64,000 nt of DNA, from the NCBI RefSeq assembly GCF_050948175.1, contig NW_027490376.1, positions 248,001 through 312,000 on the forward strand. The letters are read 5' to 3'. Origin of the DNA: Xylocopa sonorina (lineage: Eukaryota; Arthropoda; Insecta; Hymenoptera; Apidae). The notes under the pieces were generated by a model. That model did not search any database and was not told where the DNA came from. It was given only the letters and a program-made list of their open reading frames with translations. Below, piece after piece: positions 51,851 through 64,000 of this stretch. Position 1 is the first letter of the stretch, and each line of letters opens with the position of its first letter. Both the position numbers and the translations under genes were made by a program.

Positions 51851-54800
51851 CATAGAAATGAGATGCGATTTCGCGTTTTAAGAAGCATTAGAACACTATT
51901 GCTACGATAGGTAGACATTTGCAAACGCTATTTCCTTGCAAGGAAGTGTCGCATTTACATTCATTTGAATCGTAGACAAGGAATACATAACACTTCGCAA
52001 ATCATGTTATATCTTACATGAAACATAGAAATGAGATGCGATATCGCGTTTTAAGAATCATATGAACTCTATTGCTACGAGACGTAGACATCTGCAATCG
52101 CTATTTCCTTGCAAGGAAGTGTCGCATTTACATTCATTTGAAGTGTAGACGAGGAATACATAACACTTCGCAAATCATATTATATCTTACCATGAAACAT
52201 AGAATTGACATGCGATATCGCGTTTTAAGAAGCATTAGAACTCTATTGCTTCGATACGTAGACATCTGCAAACGCTATTTCCTAGCAAGGAAGTGTCGCA
52301 TTTACATTCATTTGAAGTGTAGACGGGGAATACATAACACTTCGCAAATCATATTATATCTTACCATGAAACATAGAAATGAGATACGATATCGCGTTTT
52401 AAGAAGCATTTGAACACTATTGCTACGATAGGTAGACATCTGCAAACGCTATTTCCTTGCAAGGAAGTGCGCATTTACATTTAGTTGATGTGTAGACGAG
52501 GAATGGATAACACTTCGCAAATCATATTATATCTTACCATGAAACATAGAAATGAGATGCGATTTCGCGTTTTAAGAAGCATTAGAACACTATTGCTACG
52601 ATAGGTAGACATTTGCAAACGCTATTTCCTTGCAAGGAAGTGTCGCATTTACATTCATTTGAATCGTAGACAAGGAATACATAACACTTCGCAAATCATG
52701 TTATATCTTACCATGAAACATAGAAATGAGATGCGATATCGCGTTTTAAGAATCATATGAACTCTATTGCTACGAGACGTAGACATCTGCAATCGCTATT
52801 TCCTTGCAAGGAAGTGTCGCATTTACATTCATTTGAAGTGTAGACGAGGAATACATAACACTTCGCAAATCATATTATATCTTACCATGAAACATAGAAT
52901 TGACATGCGATATCGCGTTTTAAGAAGCATTAGAACTCTATTGCTACGATACCTAGACATCTGCAGACGCTATTTCCTAGCAAGGAAGTGTCGCATTTAC
53001 ATTCATTTGAAGTGTAGATGAGGAATACATGATACTTCGCAAATCATATTATATCTTACCATGAAACATAGAAATGAGATGCGATATCGAGTTTTAAGAA
53101 TCATAAGAACTCTATTGCTACGATACCTAGACATCTGCAAACGCTATTTCCTCGCAAGGAAGTGTCGCATTTACATTCATTTGAATCGTAGACGAGGAAT
53201 GCATAACACATCGCAATGAATATTATATCTTATCAGGAAACATAGATATGAGATGCAATATCTCGTTTTAAGAAGCATTTGAACTCTATTGCTTCGATAC
53301 GTAGACATCTGCAAACGCTATTTCCTAGCAAGGACGTGCGCATTTACATTTAGTTGATGTGTAGACGAGGAATACATAACACTTCGCAAATCATATTATA
53401 TCTTACCATGAAACATAGAAATGAGATACGATATCGCGTTTTAAGAAGCATTTGAACACTATTGCTACGATAGGTAGACATTTGCAAACGCTATTTCCTA
53501 GCAAAGAAGTCTCGCATTTACATTCATTTGAAGTATAGGCGAGGAATACATAACACTTCGCAAATAATATTACATCTTACCATGAAACATAGAAATGAGA
53601 TGCGATATCGCGTTTTAAGAATCATAAGAACTCTATTGCTACGATACGTTGACAACTGCAAACGCTATTTCCTTGCAAGGAAGTGCGCATTTACATTTAG
53701 TTGATGTGTAGACGAGGAATACATAACACTTCGCAAATCATATTATATCTTACCATGAAACATAGAAATGAGATGAGATATCGCGTTTTAAGAATCATAA
53801 GAACTCTATTGCTACGATACGTTGACATCTGCAAACGCTATTTCCTTGCAAGGAAGTGCGCATTTACATTTAGTTGATGTGTAGACGAGGAATACATAAC
53901 ACTTCGCAAATCATATTATATCTTACCATGAAACATAGAAATGAGATGCGATATCGCGTTTTAAGAATCATAGGAACTCTATTGCTACGATACGTAGACA
54001 TCTGCAAACGCTATTTCCTTGCAAAGAAGTGTCGCATTTACATTCATTTGAGGTGTAGACGAGGAATACATAACACTTCGCAAATCACATTATATCTTAC
54101 CATGAAACATAGAAATGAGATGCGATATCGCGTTTTAAGAATCATAAGAACTCTATTACTACGATACGTTGACATCTGCAAACGCTATTTCCTTGCAAGG
54201 AAGTGCGCATTTACATTTAGTTGATGTGTAGACGAGGAATGGATAACACTTCGCAAATCATATTATATCTTACCATGAAACATAGAAATGAGATGCGATT
54301 TCGCGTTTTAAGAAGCATTAGAACACTATTGCTACGATAGGTAGACATTTGCAAACGCTATTTCCTTGCTAGGAAGTGTCGCATTTACATTCATTTGAAG
54401 TGTAGACGAGGAATACATGATACCTCGCAAATCATATTATATCTTACCATGAAACATAGAAATGAGATGCGATATCGCGTTTTAAGAATCATATGAACTC
54501 TATTGCTACGAGACGTAGACATCTGCAATCGCTATTTCCTTGCAAGGAAGTCTCGCATTTACATTCATTTGAAGTGTAGACAAGGAATACATGACACTTC
54601 GCAAATCATATTACATCTTACCATGAAACATAGAAATGAGATTCGACATCGCGTTTTAAGAAGCATTAGATAGCTGTTGCTACAATACGTAGACATCTGC
54701 AAACGCTATTTCCTAGCGAGGAAGTATCGCATTCACATTCATTTGAAGTGTAGACAAGGAATACATAACACTTCGCAAATCATGTTATATCTTACCATGA

Positions 54801-54960
54801 AACATAGAAATGAGATGCGATATCGTGTTTTAAGAATCATAAGAACTCTATTGCTACGATACGTTGACATCTGCAAAAGCTATTTCCTTGCAAGGAAGTG
54901 CGCATTACATTTAGTTGATGTGTAGACGAGGAATACATAACACTTCGCAAATCATATTAT
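51850..54960 (+). repeat. satellite region with 4-monomer duplication and copy of 48475-49720
   Basis: 51880-52240 matches 52575-52935 at offset 695 (4 x 174 - 1), marked by 'gctacgagacgtag' and 'agaattgacatgcg'. 53160-54405 is the second copy of 48475-49720. Class E monomers are common. No non-satellite sequence is present. Confidence 0.75.
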
Positions 54961-57900
54961 GTCTTACCATGAAACATAGAAATGAGATACGATATCGCGT
55001 TTTAAGAAGCATTAGAACACTATTGCTACGATAGGTAGACATCTGCAAACGCTATTTCCTAGCGAGGAAGTATCGCATTCACATTCATTTGAAGTGTAGA
55101 CAAGGAATACATGACACTTCGCAAATCATATTATATCTTACCATGAAACATAGAAATGAGATGCGATATCGCGTTTTAAGAAGCATTAGAACTCTATTGC
55201 TACGATACCTAGACATCTGCAGACGCTATTTCCTAGCAAGGAAGTATCGCATTTACATTCATTTGTAGTGTAGACGAGGAATACATGACACTTCGCAAAT
55301 CATGTTATATCTTACCATGAAACATAGAAATGAGATGCGATATCGCGTTTTAAGAATCATAAGAACTCTATTGCTACGATACGTAGACATCTGCAAACGC
55401 TATTTCCTTGCAAGGAAGTGTCACATTTACATTCATTTGAATCGTAGGCGAGGAATGCATAACACTTCGCAATGAATATTATATCTTATCATGAAATATA
55501 GATATGAGATGCAATATCTCGTTTTAAGGAGCATTTGAACTCTATTGCTTCGATACCTAGACATCTGCAGACGCTATTTCCTAGCAAGGAAGTGTCGCAT
55601 TTACATTCATTTGAAGTGTAGACGAGGAATACATGATACTTCGCAAATCATATTATATATTACCATGAAACATAGAAATGAGATGCGATATCGCGTTTTA
55701 AGAATCATAAGAACTCTATTGCTACGATACGTAGACATCTGCAAACGCTATTTCCTTGCAAGGAAGTGTCGCATTTACATTCATTTGAATCGTAGACGAG
55801 GAATGCATAACACGTCGAAATGAATATTATATCTTATCAGAAAACATAGATATGAGATGCAATATCTCGTTTTAAGAAGCATTTGAACTCTATTGCTTCG
55901 ATACGTAGACATCTGCAAACACCAATTCCTAGCAAGGAAGTGTCGCATTTACATTCATTTGAAGTGTAGGCGAGGAATACGTGACACTTCGCAAATCATA
56001 TTATATCTTACCATGAAACATAGAAATGAGATGCGATATCGCGTTTTAAGAATCATAAGAACTCTATTGCTACGATACGTAGACATCTGCAAACGCTATT
56101 TCCTTGCAAGGAAGTGTCGCATTTACATTCATTTGAATCGTAGGCGAGGAATGCATAACACTTCGCAATGAATATTATATCTTATCATGAAATATAGATA
56201 TGAGATGCAATATCTCGTTTTAAGGAGCATTTGAACTCTATTGCTTCGATACCTAGACATCTGCAGACGCTATTTCCTAGCAAGGAAGTGTCGCATTTAC
56301 ATTCATTTGAAGTGTAGACGAGGAATGGATAACACTTCGCAAATCATATTATATCTTACCATGAAACATAGAAATGAGATTCGACATCGCGTTTTAAGAA
56401 GCATTAGATAGCTATTGCTACAATACGTAGACATCTGCAAACGCTATTTCCTAGCGAGGAAGTATCGCATTCACATTCATTTGAAGTGTAGACAAGGAAT
56501 ACATAACACTACGCAAATCATGTTATATCTTACCATGAAACATAGAAATGAGATGCGATATCGCGTTTTAAGAATCATAAGAACTCTATTGCTACGATAC
56601 GTTGACATCTGCAAACGCAATTTCCTTGCAAGGAAGTGCGCATTTACATTTAGTTGATGTGTAGACGAGGAATACATAACACTTCGCAAATCATATTATA
56701 TCTTACCATGAAACATAGAAATGAGATACGATATCGTGTTTTAAGAAGCATTAGAACACTATTGCTACGATAGGTAGACATCTGCAAACGCTATTTCCTA
56801 GCGAGGAAGTATCGCATTCACATTCATTTGAAGTGTAGACAAGGAATACATGACACTTCGCAAATCATATTATATCTTACCATGAAACATAGAAATGAGA
56901 TGCGATATCGCGTTTTAAGAAGCATTAGAACTCTATTGCTACGATACCTAGACATCTGCAGACGCTATTTCCTAGCAAGGAAGTATCGCATTTACATTCA
57001 TTTGTAGTGTAGACGAGGAATACATGACACTTCGCAAATCATGTTATATCTTACCATGAAACATAGAAATGAGATGCGATATCGCGTTTTAAGAATCATA
57101 AGAACTCTATTGCTACGATACGCTGACATCTGCAAACGCAATTTCCTTGCAAGGAAGTGCGCATTTACATTTAGTTGATGTGTAGACGAGGAATACATAA
57201 CACTTCGCAAATCATATTATATCTTACCATGAAACATAGAAATGAGATACGATATCGCGTTTTAAGAAGCATTAGAACACTATTGCTACGATAGGTAGAC
57301 ATCTGCAAACGCTATTTCCTAGCGAGGAAGTATCGCATTCACATTCATTTGAAGTGTAGACAAGGAATACATGACACTTCGCAAATCATATTATATCTTA
57401 CCATGAAACATAGAAATGAGATGCGATATCGCGTTTTAAGAAGCATTAGAACTCTATTGCTACGATACCTAGACATCTGCAGACGCTATTTCCTAGCAAG
57501 GAAGTATCGCATTTACATTCATTTGTAGTGTAGACGAGGAATACATGACACTTCACAAATCATGTTATATCTTACCATGAAACATAGAAATGAGATGCGA
57601 TATCGCGTTTTAAGAATCATAAGAACTCTATTGCTACGATACGTAGACATCTGCAAACGCTATTTCCTTGCAAGGAAGTGTCGCATTTACATTCATTTGA
57701 ATCGTAGGCGAGGAATGCATAACACTTCGCAATGAATATTATATCTTATCATGAAATATAGATATGAGATGCAATATCTCGTTTTAAGGAGCATTTGAAC
57801 TCTATTGCTTCGATACCTAGACATCTGCAGACGCTATTTCCTAGCAAGGAAGTGTCGCATTTACATTCATTTGAAGTGTAGACGAGGACTACATGATACT

Positions 57901-58640
57901 TCGCAAATCATATTATATATTACCATGAAACATAGAAATGAGATGCGATATCGCGTTTTAAGAATCATAAGAACTCTATTGCTACGATACGTAGACATCT
58001 GCAAACGCTATTTCCTTGCAAGAAAGTGTCGCATTTACATTCATTTGAATCGTAGGCGAGGAATGCACAACACTTCGCAATGAATATTATATCTTATCAT
58101 GAAATATAGATATGAGATGCAATATCTCGTTTTAAGGAGCATTTGAACTCTATTGCTTCGATACCTAGACATCTGCAGACGCTATTTCCTAGCAAGGAAG
58201 TGTCGCATTTACATTCATTTGAAGTGTAGACGAGGACTACATGATACTTCGCAAATCATATTATATATTACCATGAAACATAGAAATGAGATGCGATATC
58301 GCGTTTTAAGAATCATAAGAACTCTATTGCTACGATACGTAGACATCTGCAAACGCTATTTCCTTGCAAGGAAGTGTCGCATTTACATTCATTTGAAGTG
58401 TAGACGAGGAATACATAACACTTCGCAAATCATATTATATCTTACCATGAAACATAGAAATGAGATGCGATATCGCGTTTTAAGAAGCATTAGAACTCTA
58501 TTGCTACGATACCTAGACATCAGCAAACACTGTTTCCTTGCAAGGAAGTGTCGCATTTACATTCATTTGAATCGTAGACGAGGAATGCATAACACTTCGC
58601 AATGAATATTATATCTTATCAGGAAACATAGATATGAGAT
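54960..58640 (+). repeat. 3-monomer and 2-monomer higher-order repeats, 521 and 348 bp
   Basis: 56480-57050 matches 57001-57570 at offset 521, and a related stretch is at 54960-55310; marks are 'gaaatgagatacgatatc', 'gtgtagacaaggaatacatg' and 'catttgtagtgtag'. A dimer repeats at 57805 and 58153 (348 bp), with 'gaggactacatgat' and 'tattatatattacc'. 55545 and 57805 are 2260 bp apart (13 monomers). Confidence 0.75.
58273..58446 (+). repeat. representative class A satellite monomer (174 bp)
   Basis: This copy shows all standard landmarks. Offsets count the first 'a' of 'atgaaac' as 1. Dyad 1 GCGATATCGC is at 21-30 (58293-58302). TTAA, the transposon target, is at 34-37. Dyad 2 CTACG-ATA-CGTAG is at 58-70 (58330-58342). 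Dyad 3 TTCCTTGCAAGGAA, a perfect 14-bp palindrome, is at 88-101 (58360-58373). The last third, from 'tgtcgcattt' to 'tatcttacc', is AT-rich with no obvious dyad. EcoRV (GATATC) and SnaBI (TACGTA) sites occur once each, so class A copies should give a ladder with either enzyme. Confidence 0.9.
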
Positions 58641-61600
58641 GCAATATCTCGTTTTAAGAATCATATGAACTCTATTGCTACGAGACGTAGACATCTGCAA
58701 TCGCTATTTCCTTGCAAGGAAGTGTCGCATTTACATTCATTTGAAGTGTAGACAAGGAATACATAACACTTCGCAAATCATATTATATCTTACCATGAAA
58801 CATAGAAATGAGATGCGATATCGCGTTTTAAGAAGCATTTGAACTCTATTGCTACGATACGTAGACATCTGCAAACGCTATTTCCTTGCAAGGAAGTGTC
58901 GCATTTACATTCATTTGAATCGTAGACAAGGAATACATAACTCTTCGCAAATCATGTTATATCTTACCATGAAACATAGAAATGAGATGCGATATCGCGT
59001 TTTAAGAATCATGTGAACTCTATTGCTACGAGACGTAGACATCTGCAATCGCTATTTCCTTGCAAGGAAGTGTCGCATTTACATTCATTTGAAGTGTAGA
59101 CGAGGAATACATAACACTTCGCAAATCATATTATATCTTACCATGAAACATAGAATTGACATGCGATATCGCGTTTTAAGAAGCATTAGAACTCTATTGC
59201 TACGATACCTAGACATCTGCAGACGCTATTTCCTAGCAAGGAAGTGTCGCATTTACATTCATTTGAAGTGTAGACGAGGAATGCATAACACATCGCAATG
59301 AATATTATATCTTATCAGGAAACATAGATATGAGATGCAATAACTCGTTTTAAGAAGCATTTGAACTCTATTGCTTCGATACGTAGACATCTGCAAACGC
59401 TATTTCCTAGCAAGGAAGTGCGCATTTACATTTAGTTGATGTGTAGACGGGGAATACATAACACTTCGCAAATCATATTATATCTTACCATGAAACATAG
59501 AAATGAGATACGATATCGCGTTTTAAGAAGCATTTGAACACTATTGCTACGATAGGTAGACATTTGCAAACGCTATTTCCTAGCAAAGAAGTCTCGCATT
59601 TACATTCATTTGAAGTATAGGCGAGGAATACATAACACTTCGCAAATAATATTACATCTTACCATGAAACATAGAAATGAGATGCGATATCGCGTTTTAA
59701 GAAGCATTAGAACTCTATTGCTACGATACGTAGACTTCTGCAAACGCTATTTCCTAGCAAGGAAGTGTCGCATTTACATTCATTTGAAGTGTAGACGTGG
59801 AATCAATAACACTTCGCAAATCATATTATATCTTACCATGAAACAGAGAAATGAGGTGCGACATCGCGTTCTAAGAAGCATTAGAACACTACTGCTACGA
59901 TAGGTAGACATTTGCAAACGCTATTTCCTTGCAAGGAAGTGTTGCATTTACATTCATTTGAAGTGTAGACGAGGAACACATAACACTCCGCAAATCATAT
60001 TATATCTTACCATGAAACATAGAAATGAGATGCGATATCGCGTTTTAAGAATCATAAGAACTCTATTGCTACGATACGTAGACATCTGCAAATGCTATTT
60101 CCTTGCAAGGAAGTGCGCATTTACATTTAGTTGATGTGTAGACGAGGAATACATAACACTTCGCAAATCATATTATATCTTACCATGAAACATAGAAATG
60201 AGATGCGATATCGCGTTTTAAGAAGCATTTGAACTCTATTGCTACGATACGTAGACATCTGCAAACGCTATTTCCTTGCAAGGAAGTGTCGCATTTACAT
60301 TCATTTGAATCGTAGACAAGGAATACATAACACTTCGCAAATCATGTTATATCTTACTATGAAACATAGAAATGAGATGCGATATCGCGTTTTAAGAATC
60401 ATGTGAACTCTATTGCTACGAGACGTAGACATCTGCAATCGCTATTTCCTTGCAAGGAAGTGTCGCATTTACATTCATTTGAAGTGTAGACGAGGAATAC
60501 ATAACACTTCGCAAATCATATTATATCTTACCATGAAACATAGAATTGACATGCGATATCGCGTTTTAAGAAGCATTAGAACTCTATTGCTACGATACCT
60601 AGACATCTGCAGACGCTATTTCCTAGCAAGGAAGTGTCGCATTTACATTCATTTGAAGTGTAGACGAGGAATACATGATACTTCGCAAATCATATTATAT
60701 CTTACCATGAAACATAGAAATGAGATGCGATATCGCGTTTTAAGAATCATAAGAACTCTATTGCTACGATACCTAGACATCTGCAAACGCTATTTCCTCG
60801 CAAGGAAGTGTCGCATTTACATTCATTTGAATCGTAGACGAGGAATGCATAACACATCGCAATGAATATTATATCTTATCAGGAAACATAGATATGAGAT
60901 GCAATATCTCGTTTTAAGAAGCATTTGAACTCTATTGCTTCGATACGTAGACATCTGCAAACGCTATTTCCTAGCAAGGAAGTGCGCATTTACATTTAGT
61001 TGATGTGTAGACGGGGAATACATAACACTTCGCAAATCATATTATATCTTACCATGAAACATAGAAATGAGATACGATATCGCGTTTTAAGAAGCATTTG
61101 AACACTATTGCTACGATAGGTAGACATCTGCAAACGCTATTTCCTTGCAAGGAAGTGCGCATTTACATTTAGTTGATGTGTAGACGAGGAATGGATAACA
61201 CTTCGCAAATCATATTATATCTTACAATGAAACATAGAAATGAGATGCGATTTCGCGTTTTAAGAAGCATTAGAACACTATTGCTACGATAGGTAGACAT
61301 TTGCAAACGCTATTTCCTTGCAAGGAAGTGTCGCATTTACATTCATTTGAATCGTAGACAAGGAATACATAACACTTCGCAAATCATGTTATATCTTACC
61401 ATGAAACATAGAAATGAGATGCGATATCGCGTTTTAAGAATCATAAGAACTCTATTGCTACGATACCTTGACATCTGCAAACGCTATTTCCTTGCAAGGA
61501 AGTGCGCATTTACATTTAGTTGATGTGTAGACGAGGAATACATAACACTTCGCAAATCATATTATATCTTACCATGAAACATAGAAATGTGATGCGATAT

Positions 61601-64000
61601 CGCGTTTTAAGAATCATAGGAACTCTATTGCTACGATACGTAGACATCTGCAAACGCTATTTCCTTGCAAAGAAGTGTCGCATTTACATTCATTTGAGGT
61701 GTAGACGAGGAATACATAACACTTCGCAAATCACATTATATCTTACCATGAAACATAGAAATGAGATGCGATATCGCGTTTTAAGAATCATAAGAACTCT
61801 ATTGCTACGAGACGTAGACATCTGCAATCGCTATTTCCTTGCAAGGAAGGGTCGCATTTACATTCATTTGAAGTGTAGACAAGGAATACATGACACTTCG
61901 CAAATCATATTACATCTTACCATGAAACATAGAAATGAGATTCGACATCGCGTTTTAAGAAGCATTAGATAGCTATTGCTACAATACGTAGACATCTGCA
62001 AACGCTATTTCCTAGCGAGGAAGTATCGCATTCACATTCATATGAAGTGTAGACAAGGAATACATAACACTTCGCAAATCATGTTATATCTTACCATGAA
62101 ACATAGAAATGAGATGCGATATCGCGTTTTAAGAATCATAAGAACTCTATTGCTACGATACGTTGACATCTGCAAACGCTATTTCCTTGCAAGGAAGTGC
62201 GCATTTACATTTAGTTGATGTGTAGACGAGGAATACATAACACTTCGCAAATCATATTATATCTTACCACGAAACATAGAAATGAGATACGATATCGCGT
62301 TTTAAGAAGCATTAGAACACTATTGCTGCGATAGGTAGACATCTGCAAACGCTATATCCTAGCGAGGAAGTATCGCATTCACATTCATTTGAAGTGTAGA
62401 CAAGGAATACATGACACTTCGCAAATCATATTATATCTTACGATGAAACATAGAAATGAGATTCGACATCGCGTTTTAAGAAGCATTAGAAAGCTATTGC
62501 TACAATACGTAGACATCTGCAAACGCTATTTCCTAGCGAGGAAGTATCGCATTCACATTCATTTGAAGTGTACACAAGGAATACATAACACTTCGCAAAT
62601 CATGTTATATCTTACCATGAAACATAGAAATGAGATGCGATATCGCGTTTTAAGAATGATATGATCTCTATTGCTACGGGACGTAGACATCTGCAATCGC
62701 TATTTCCTTGCAAGGAAGTGTCGCATTTACATTCATTTGAAGTGTAGACGAGGAATACATGACACTTCGCAAATCATATTATATTTTACCATGAAACATA
62801 GAAATGAGATGCGATATCGCGTTTTAAGAAGCATTAGAACTCTATTGCTACGATACCTAGACATCTGCAGACGCTATTTCCTAGCAAGGAAGTGTCGCAT
62901 TTACATTCATTTGAAGTGTAGACGAGGAATACATGATACTTCGCAAATCATATTATATATTACCATGAAACATAGAAATGAGATGCGATATCGCGTTTTA
63001 AGAATCATAAGAACTCTATTGCTACGATACGTAGACATCTGCAAACGCTATTTCCTTGCAAGGAAGTGTCGCATTTACATTCATTTGAATCGTAGACGAG
63101 GAATGCATAACACTTCGCAATGAATATTATATCTTACCATGAAACATAGAAATGAGATGCGATATCGCGTTTTAAGAATCATAAGAAATCTATTGCTACG
63201 AAACGTAGACATCTGCAAACGCTATTTCCTTGCAAGGAAGTGCGCATTTACATTTAGTTGATGTGTAGACGAGGAATACATAACACTTCGCAAATCATAT
63301 TATATCTTACCATGAAACATAGAAATGAGATACGATATCGCGTTTTAAGGAGCATTAGAACACTATTGCTACGATAAGTAGACATTTGCAAACGCTATTT
63401 CCTAGCAAAGAAGTCTCGCATTTACATTCATTCGAAGTATAGGCGAGGAATACATAACACTTCGCAAATAATATTACATCTTACCATGAAACATAGAAAT
63501 GAGATGCGATATCGCGTATTAAGAAGCGTTAGAACTCTATTGCTACGATACGTAGACTTCTGCAATCGCTATTTCCTAGCAAGGAAGTGTCGCATTTACA
63601 TTCATTTGAATCGTAGGCGCGGAATGCATAACACTTCGCAATGAATATTATATCTTATCATGAAACATAGATATGAGATGCAATATCTCGTTTTAAGAAG
63701 CATTTGAACTCTATTGCTTCGATACGTAGACATCTGCAAACGCTATTTCCTTGCAAGGAAGTGTCGCATTTACATTCATTTGAAGTGTAGACGAGGAATA
63801 CATAACACTTCGCAAATCATATTATATCTTACCATGAAACATAGAAATGAGTTGCGATATCGCGTTTTAAGAATCATAAGGACTCTATTGCTACGATACG
63901 TTGACATCTGCAAACGCTATTTCCTTGCAAGGAAGTGCGCATTTACATTTAGTTGATGTGTAGACGAGGAATACATAACACTTCGCAAATCATATTATAT
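58640..64000 (+). repeat. rightmost satellite region, with a block repeated at offset about 1390
   Basis: 58750-59560 recurs at 60140-61120: offset is 1390 in the first part and about 1564 after one extra monomer. 61500-61790 matches 49170-49460 and 53860-54150 ('catttgaggtgtag', 'caaatcacattat'). 61976-62220 resembles 54677 and 56415 ('gctacaatacg'). The array is still running in register at 64000, so its right boundary lies outside. Confidence 0.75.

Larger units (their letters stand above)
5742..64000 (+). repeat. main satellite array, 174-bp monomer, about 335 copies
   Basis: The satellite runs without interruption to the window edge. The consensus monomer, counted from 'atgaaacata', is 174 bp. 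Variants of 173 bp arise from single deletions, such as 'aagtgcgca' for 'aagtgtcgca' and 'catagaatgag' for 'catagaaatgag'. All monomers point the same way and I saw no inversion. Long matches between distant parts show repeated unequal exchange. The composition fits constitutive heterochromatin of a eukaryote. No protein gene, RNA gene or second transposon is visible in this 58 kb. Confidence 0.95.

Noticed and set aside
727..63956. Dozens of plus-strand open frames of 60-311 codons encoding a 58-residue repeat
   Set aside because: They are one frame of a 174-bp satellite, closed by recurrent variant stops and 1-base deletions. No non-repeat flanks, promoters, conserved domain or codon bias supports a gene.
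5742..64000. CRISPR-like array
   Set aside because: Repeats are long (174 bp) and contiguous, with no spacers between short repeats and no cas genes.
5742..64000. Hammerhead ribozyme in the satellite
   Set aside because: The conserved CTGATGA core with a matching GAAA arm was not found in the monomer classes.

Overview
The window is almost wholly satellite DNA. One 174-bp monomer is repeated head to tail on the + strand from 706 to the right edge at 64000, about 359 copies by arithmetic. It is interrupted once in full (4886-5741), and once at the left edge (1-705), by the same 856-bp non-autonomous transposon. I see no RNA gene, no CRISPR array, no recognisable protein gene and no bacterial operon structure. 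The array form, the AT-rich base composition and the piggyBac-type TTAA element point to a eukaryotic heterochromatic region, pericentromeric or centromeric. An insect or other arthropod is the most likely host, but that is an inference from the transposon style, not a match to a named satellite.

Layout. 1-705 is the right part of transposon copy 1. 706-4881 holds exactly 24 monomers (4176 bp). 4886-5741 is transposon copy 2, flanked by TTAA on both sides. From 5742 on the array is continuous. Its monomer variants change gradually: 0.7-6.5 kb has mixed A and B types; 6.5-27 kb is rich in monomers reading 'aggactacataac' and in C and D variants; 27-46 kb is rich in 'gaatacatgac' and 'gaatacatgat' types; 46-64 kb is rich in 173-bp monomers with a 1-base deletion.

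The array is built from nested higher-order duplications, each close to a whole number of monomers: 522 bp (3-mer) at 1.77-2.79 kb; 2262 bp (13-mer) between 0.87 and 3.86 kb; a copied block of about 6 kb (6.5-12.4 kb to 19.4-25.6 kb); 1565 bp (9-mer) at 13.3-17.4 kb; 1392 bp (8-mer) at 18.4-20.5 kb; a 3.36-kb block at 25.66 and 29.66 kb; 1044 bp (6-mer) at 32.7-34.8 kb; and several overlapping blocks from 35 to 61 kb.

The transposon sits in the only TTAA of the monomer. Both copies share the same flanking variants and lie exactly 24 monomers plus one element apart. So the insertion happened once and was then amplified with the satellite. The monomer length is a multiple of three and one frame of the consensus has no stop, so open frames of up to 311 codons arise. 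I treat these as by-products of repetition, not genes. The points of most interest are the three short dyads kept in each monomer, including a variant lineage in which two changes restore the symmetry of one dyad, and the record of unequal exchange.
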